From NCBI GenBank assembly GCA_036401395.1, contig DASWUZ010000270.1, positions 1-7,699 on the forward strand: a stretch of DNA of 7,699 bases. Direction: 5' to 3'. Below, piece by piece: positions 5,350-7,699 of this stretch. The position numbers and the translations under genes are program-made. Every line of letters starts with the position of its first letter. The first letter of the stretch is position 1. Under the pieces are notes generated by a model. That model ran no database searches, was not told where the DNA came from, and saw only the letters and a program-made list of their open reading frames with translations. This DNA comes from DASWUZ01 sp036401395. GTDB lineage: Bacteria; Acidobacteriota; Terriglobia; Terriglobales; Acidobacteriaceae.

Positions 5350-6369
5350 ATGATCGTCGCAATGCAGGAAGCAGCTACCGAGGAGCAGATCCAGGACGTC
5401 ATCGAACGCCTGGTTGATCTCGGGTTCAACGTTCATCGGACTACGGGCGCGGTGCAGACCATTCTTGCCGGGGTGGGGACGCCGGCGCATTTTGATGTGA
5501 AGGATTTTGCGGTGCTGGCCGGGGTGATGGATGCCCATCGCATCTCTTCGCCGTATAAACTCGCGGGCCGCGGGTTTGCGCCGGACGGTACGGTGATCAC
5601 CTTCGCCAACGGAGTCACGATCGGCGGCGACGAGGTGGTGGTGATGGCCGGGCCCTGTTCGGTCGAGTCGCGGGAGCAGATTTTCACGAGCGCCGAGGCG
5701 GTCAAAGCGTCGGGCGGGAAGTTCCTGCGCGGTGGCGCGTTCAAGCCGCGCAGCTCGCCCTATTCGTTTCAGGGTATGGGCCTCGAGGGGCTGGAGCTGC
5801 TGCGCGAAGTGGGAGATGCGACCGGCCTGCTGATTGTCAGCGAGGTCATGGAGATTTCGCAGATCGAGTTAATGCTTCCCTATGTCGACGTGCTGCAGGT
5901 CGGGGCGCGCAACATGCAGAACTTCAACCTGCTGCGCGAACTGGGGCTGGTGCGCAAACCGGTGCTGCTGAAGCGCGGCATCGCGGCCACCATAGAGGAG
6001 TTTCTGCTGTCGGCGGAGTACATCCTGTCGGGCGGGAATTATGAGGTCATGCTCTGCGAGCGGGGCATTCGCACGTTTGAGACGTATACGCGGAACACTA
6101 TGGATATTTCAGCGATCCCGATTTTGAAGAAGCTGTCGCATCTGCCGGTGCTGGGCGATCCTTCGCATGGCACGGGGCGGCGGGATCTGGTGGCGCCGAT
6201 GGCGCGCGCTTCAGTGGCGGCTGGGGCGGATGGGCTGTTGATGGAGGTTCATCCTAATCCCGATAAGGCTGTTTCGGATGGTGCGCAGTCGCTCTTTCCT
6301 GCGCAGTTTGATGAGTTGATGGGGCAGCTTAGGATTATTGCTCCTGCGGTCGGGCGGAGGATCGGCTGA
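5350..6369 (+). CDS. aroF: 3-deoxy-7-phosphoheptulonate (DAHP) synthase, type I-beta
   Basis: DAHP synthase condenses phosphoenolpyruvate and erythrose 4-phosphate, the first step of the shikimate pathway. The 339-residue product aligns over its whole length with the Thermotoga maritima type I-beta enzyme. An N-terminal ferredoxin-like regulatory domain (about 1-65, starting MIVAMQEAATEEQIQDVIE) is followed by the TIM barrel. Metal ligands are intact with an offset of one: C103 in AGPCSVE, H273 in DPSHGTGRRDL, E299 in MEVHP and D310 in VSDG. Substrate-binding KPRSSPYSFQG (132-142), GARNMQNF and VLLKRG are also present. In the Thermotoga enzyme the N-terminal domain mediates inhibition by Tyr and Phe, so similar control is likely. 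ATG 5350 was chosen because it matches the family N-terminus and has AGGAAG about 7 bases upstream. A longer frame from 5269 would translate the palindrome and is rejected. The symbol aroF is a common label for this class; aroG would be equally valid. Confidence 0.97.
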   Translation: MIVAMQEAATEEQIQDVIERLVDLGFNVHRTTGAVQTILAGVGTPAHFDVKDFAVLAGVMDAHRISSPYKLAGRGFAPDGTVITFANGVTIGGDEVVVMAGPCSVESREQIFTSAEAVKASGGKFLRGGAFKPRSSPYSFQGMGLEGLELLREVGDATGLLIVSEVMEISQIELMLPYVDVLQVGARNMQNFNLLRELGLVRKPVLLKRGIAATIEEFLLSAEYILSGGNYEVMLCERGIRTFETYTRNTMDISAIPILKKLSHLPVLGDPSHGTGRRDLVAPMARASVAAGADGLLMEVHPNPDKAVSDGAQSLFPAQFDELMGQLRIIAPAVGRRIG

Positions 6370-6474
6370 GCAGGCCTTGAATAATCACTGTTTGCGGACT
6401 GGTCGGTTGTGACAGCCTTTTCAGTAGGCAGGATGGGGAGCACCGCTCTATCTTCCACTCTTGTGCACCGGACG

Positions 6475-6480
6475 TATAAT
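6475..6480 (+). promoter_or_regulatory. Consensus -10 box TATAAT abutting the 270-residue gene
   Basis: A perfect TATAAT ends 7 bp before the ATG at 6488, which places the predicted transcription start at or one base before the A of the start codon. This predicts a leaderless mRNA. The -35 region at the usual spacing (around 6452-6458, CTTCCAC) is poor and no TGn extension is present. Confidence 0.55.
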
Positions 6481-6487
6481 TCCGCGC

Positions 6488-7300
6488 ATGGCCCGTGCAA
6501 AAATATTGATTCTACTTTCCGCGTGTTTCTTGTCGGCGACATTGACACTGTTCGGTCAAACCGAAGAAGAACTCAGCGTCTTGCCAGCCAAGGTTGATGA
6601 GGCACCGAGAGTTGCGCCAACGGAGTGTACTGCCGCCCTTGTGGTTGAGACTGACGCCATTACGGGTTCTGCCTCGTATGTGCTCCTCAGGAAAGTGATC
6701 AAGGTGATGAAAATAGGGCATCGCGCCACAGAGCAACAGACCGCGTCGTTCTCCCCCACCTCGGCCACCACTATAGGGGCGCAGGTCTTGCACTCCAATC
6801 TTCAGATGTCCACTGCAGTAAACGGATACCTTTGTGCTTCGTTTCTGACTGGGAGAATCAAAAACACGGACGCCGGGAATAAGGACGTGGAAGCAACGGA
6901 AGACACGGCGATTCACACTCTTATCACCGTGTTCAATCGGCTGGCGATGGAGGCAGTTCAGCTTCGATCAGAAATGACATCTGCTGCGGAGAATGCGGAG
7001 AAAGGCCAGAATGCGATGTCGGTCTCATTCGCCGATAAATTAGCGTCAATACTTCAAGATCGAAAAGATGTGGCAACGGATCTCGATAATGTCGTCTCCA
7101 TGACGGCGCTGCTCGCGGTTGATATAAGCGATCAGACTGCCGCTAAAACGGACACATTAAAAATGTCCTCCAGTGAACGGCAGGATTTGCTTCGCCAGGT
7201 CACAGTGCTGGCTAGCTCAACGCGCGTCGACGAGTTCACCCGGGGTGCCAAGCGCTTCCAGTACTTTCTTTCAAATCACCGTAAATCAAAAATCAGATAG
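6488..7300 (+). CDS. Exported, mostly helical protein of unknown function
   Basis: I do not recognise a family. The 270-residue product starts with a signal-like segment, MARAK followed by a hydrophobic run ending around LFGQ (cleavage about 23/24). An LSAC tetrapeptide at 10-13 resembles a lipobox, but the hydrophobic run continues well past the Cys, so a lipoprotein is less likely. The presumed mature chain has two cysteines, C47 (in PTECTAAL) and C116 (in GYLCASFL), which could form a disulfide. Residues about 55-120 are rich in Thr, Ser, Ala. The C-terminal half (about 138-262) is predicted by eye to be long amphipathic helices (TLITVFNRLAMEAVQLRSEM, then FADKLASILQDRKDVATDLD), with a basic end HRKSKIR. 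ATG 6488 is preferred over an in-frame TTG at 6461 because it gives the signal peptide and follows the TATAAT. It separates DAHP synthase from tyrA and appears lower in GC than both. Confidence 0.7.
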   Translation: MARAKILILLSACFLSATLTLFGQTEEELSVLPAKVDEAPRVAPTECTAALVVETDAITGSASYVLLRKVIKVMKIGHRATEQQTASFSPTSATTIGAQVLHSNLQMSTAVNGYLCASFLTGRIKNTDAGNKDVEATEDTAIHTLITVFNRLAMEAVQLRSEMTSAAENAEKGQNAMSVSFADKLASILQDRKDVATDLDNVVSMTALLAVDISDQTAAKTDTLKMSSSERQDLLRQVTVLASSTRVDEFTRGAKRFQYFLSNHRKSKIR

Positions 7301-7360
7301 TCCGTAGCTTGCCCCGGGGTGCAACACGAATGAGGTTAGTGCCCCTTGTCTCAGGCTAAG

Positions 7361-7364
7361 AGGA
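7361..7364 (+). promoter_or_regulatory. Shine-Dalgarno AGGA (within AAGAGGAAG) for tyrA
   Basis: The purine stretch AAGAGGAAG (7358-7366) lies about 10-12 bases before the ATG at 7377, a slightly long but usable spacing. It supports this start, which places the Rossmann motif at the normal distance from the N-terminus. Confidence 0.55.
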
Positions 7365-7376
7365 AGCACATCCCAT

Positions 7377-7699
7377 ATGGCTGCAAACATCCGGCAGATC
7401 ACTATTGTTGGCACCGGTCTTATTGGAGCTTCGGTGGGGTTGGCGCTGCGTGTGCGTGGGTTTGGTGGAGTCGTGGTTGGGTGGGACAAGGACCCGGCGC
7501 GGGCTGCGGTTGCGCTTAGCCGTGGGGCCATCGATGAGGTGACGGGCGACCCGATGACGGCGGCGGCCAAGAGCGATCTGATCGTTCTGGCGGGGCCGGT
7601 TTTTAGCATCCTGGAGTGGATCGATCAGATGGCCCCGGTGTTGCGGGCCGGGCAGCTGGTCACCGATGTCGGCAGCGTGAAGGGCGTAATCGCGGAACG
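7377..7699 (+). CDS. tyrA: Prephenate dehydrogenase (TyrA family), 3' end outside the window
   Basis: Prephenate dehydrogenase oxidatively decarboxylates prephenate to 4-hydroxyphenylpyruvate using NAD(P)+, the tyrosine branch. The frame is open from ATG 7377 to the end of the window, giving 107 complete codons. The N-terminal Rossmann fold is clear: QITIVGTGLIGASVGLAL with G12-x-G14-x-x-G17, then VVGWDKD (34-40) at the end of strand 2 with an acidic residue, as expected for NAD binding. SDLIVLAGPV and the family signature LVTDVGSVKG at about 94-103 follow. Cyclohexadienyl (arogenate) dehydrogenases share this part, so substrate choice cannot be read. The C-terminal helical domain is not in the window. 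With the upstream chorismate mutase it completes the path from chorismate to 4-hydroxyphenylpyruvate. Confidence 0.93.
   Translation, partial: MAANIRQITIVGTGLIGASVGLALRVRGFGGVVVGWDKDPARAAVALSRGAIDEVTGDPMTAAAKSDLIVLAGPVFSILEWIDQMAPVLRAGQLVTDVGSVKGVIAE

Noticed and set aside
7312..7345. CCCCGGGG palindrome and downstream GCCCC as a terminator before tyrA.
   Set aside because: CCCCGGGG has no loop as a hairpin, the GGGG/CCCC pairing is only 4 bp across a long loop, and there is no U-run.

Overview
The window is a stretch of bacterial chromosome, all genes on the + strand, holding much of an aromatic amino acid biosynthesis cluster. The order is: 3' part of a YbhE/YkgB-type lactonase, trpF, a 69-residue Cys/His protein, trpB, trpA, a 142-residue exported protein, a monofunctional AroQ chorismate mutase, a type I-beta DAHP synthase, a 270-residue exported protein, and the 5' part of tyrA (prephenate dehydrogenase). 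High GC in the enzyme genes, the mix of gene types and a cluster of short perfect palindromes 5' of the DAHP synthase fit an Acidobacteriota genome of the Terriglobales type. That assignment is inference from general resemblance, not a database match.

The enzymes act together. DAHP synthase commits carbon to the shikimate pathway. Chorismate mutase and prephenate dehydrogenase lead from chorismate towards tyrosine (and phenylalanine). TrpF, TrpB and TrpA are late steps of tryptophan synthesis. trpB and trpA lie 4 bp apart and are surely co-transcribed. The earlier trp genes (trpE/G/D/C) are not in the window. All enzyme active sites that can be checked are intact.

Three genes of unknown function (starting at 1865, 4241 and 6488) sit between the enzyme genes. 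They look lower in GC, lack a convincing Shine-Dalgarno sequence, and each has a -10-like hexamer (TAGACT, TAAGAT, TATAAT) ending only 5-8 bp before its ATG. That arrangement suggests leaderless transcripts with their own promoters. By contrast trpB, the chorismate mutase, DAHP synthase and tyrA genes have recognisable Shine-Dalgarno sequences.

Non-coding structure includes a G-rich 12-bp tandem repeat inside trpF with G-quadruplex potential, overlapping inverted repeats in the trpB leader, and five short palindromes in the 299-bp gap before the DAHP synthase gene. No RNA genes, CRISPR arrays, insertion sequences or clear intrinsic terminators were seen. The window is mostly core metabolism; I do not see a clearly new multi-gene system. 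The best leads are the orphan genes with promoter-abutting starts, the palindrome cluster and the trpB leader.
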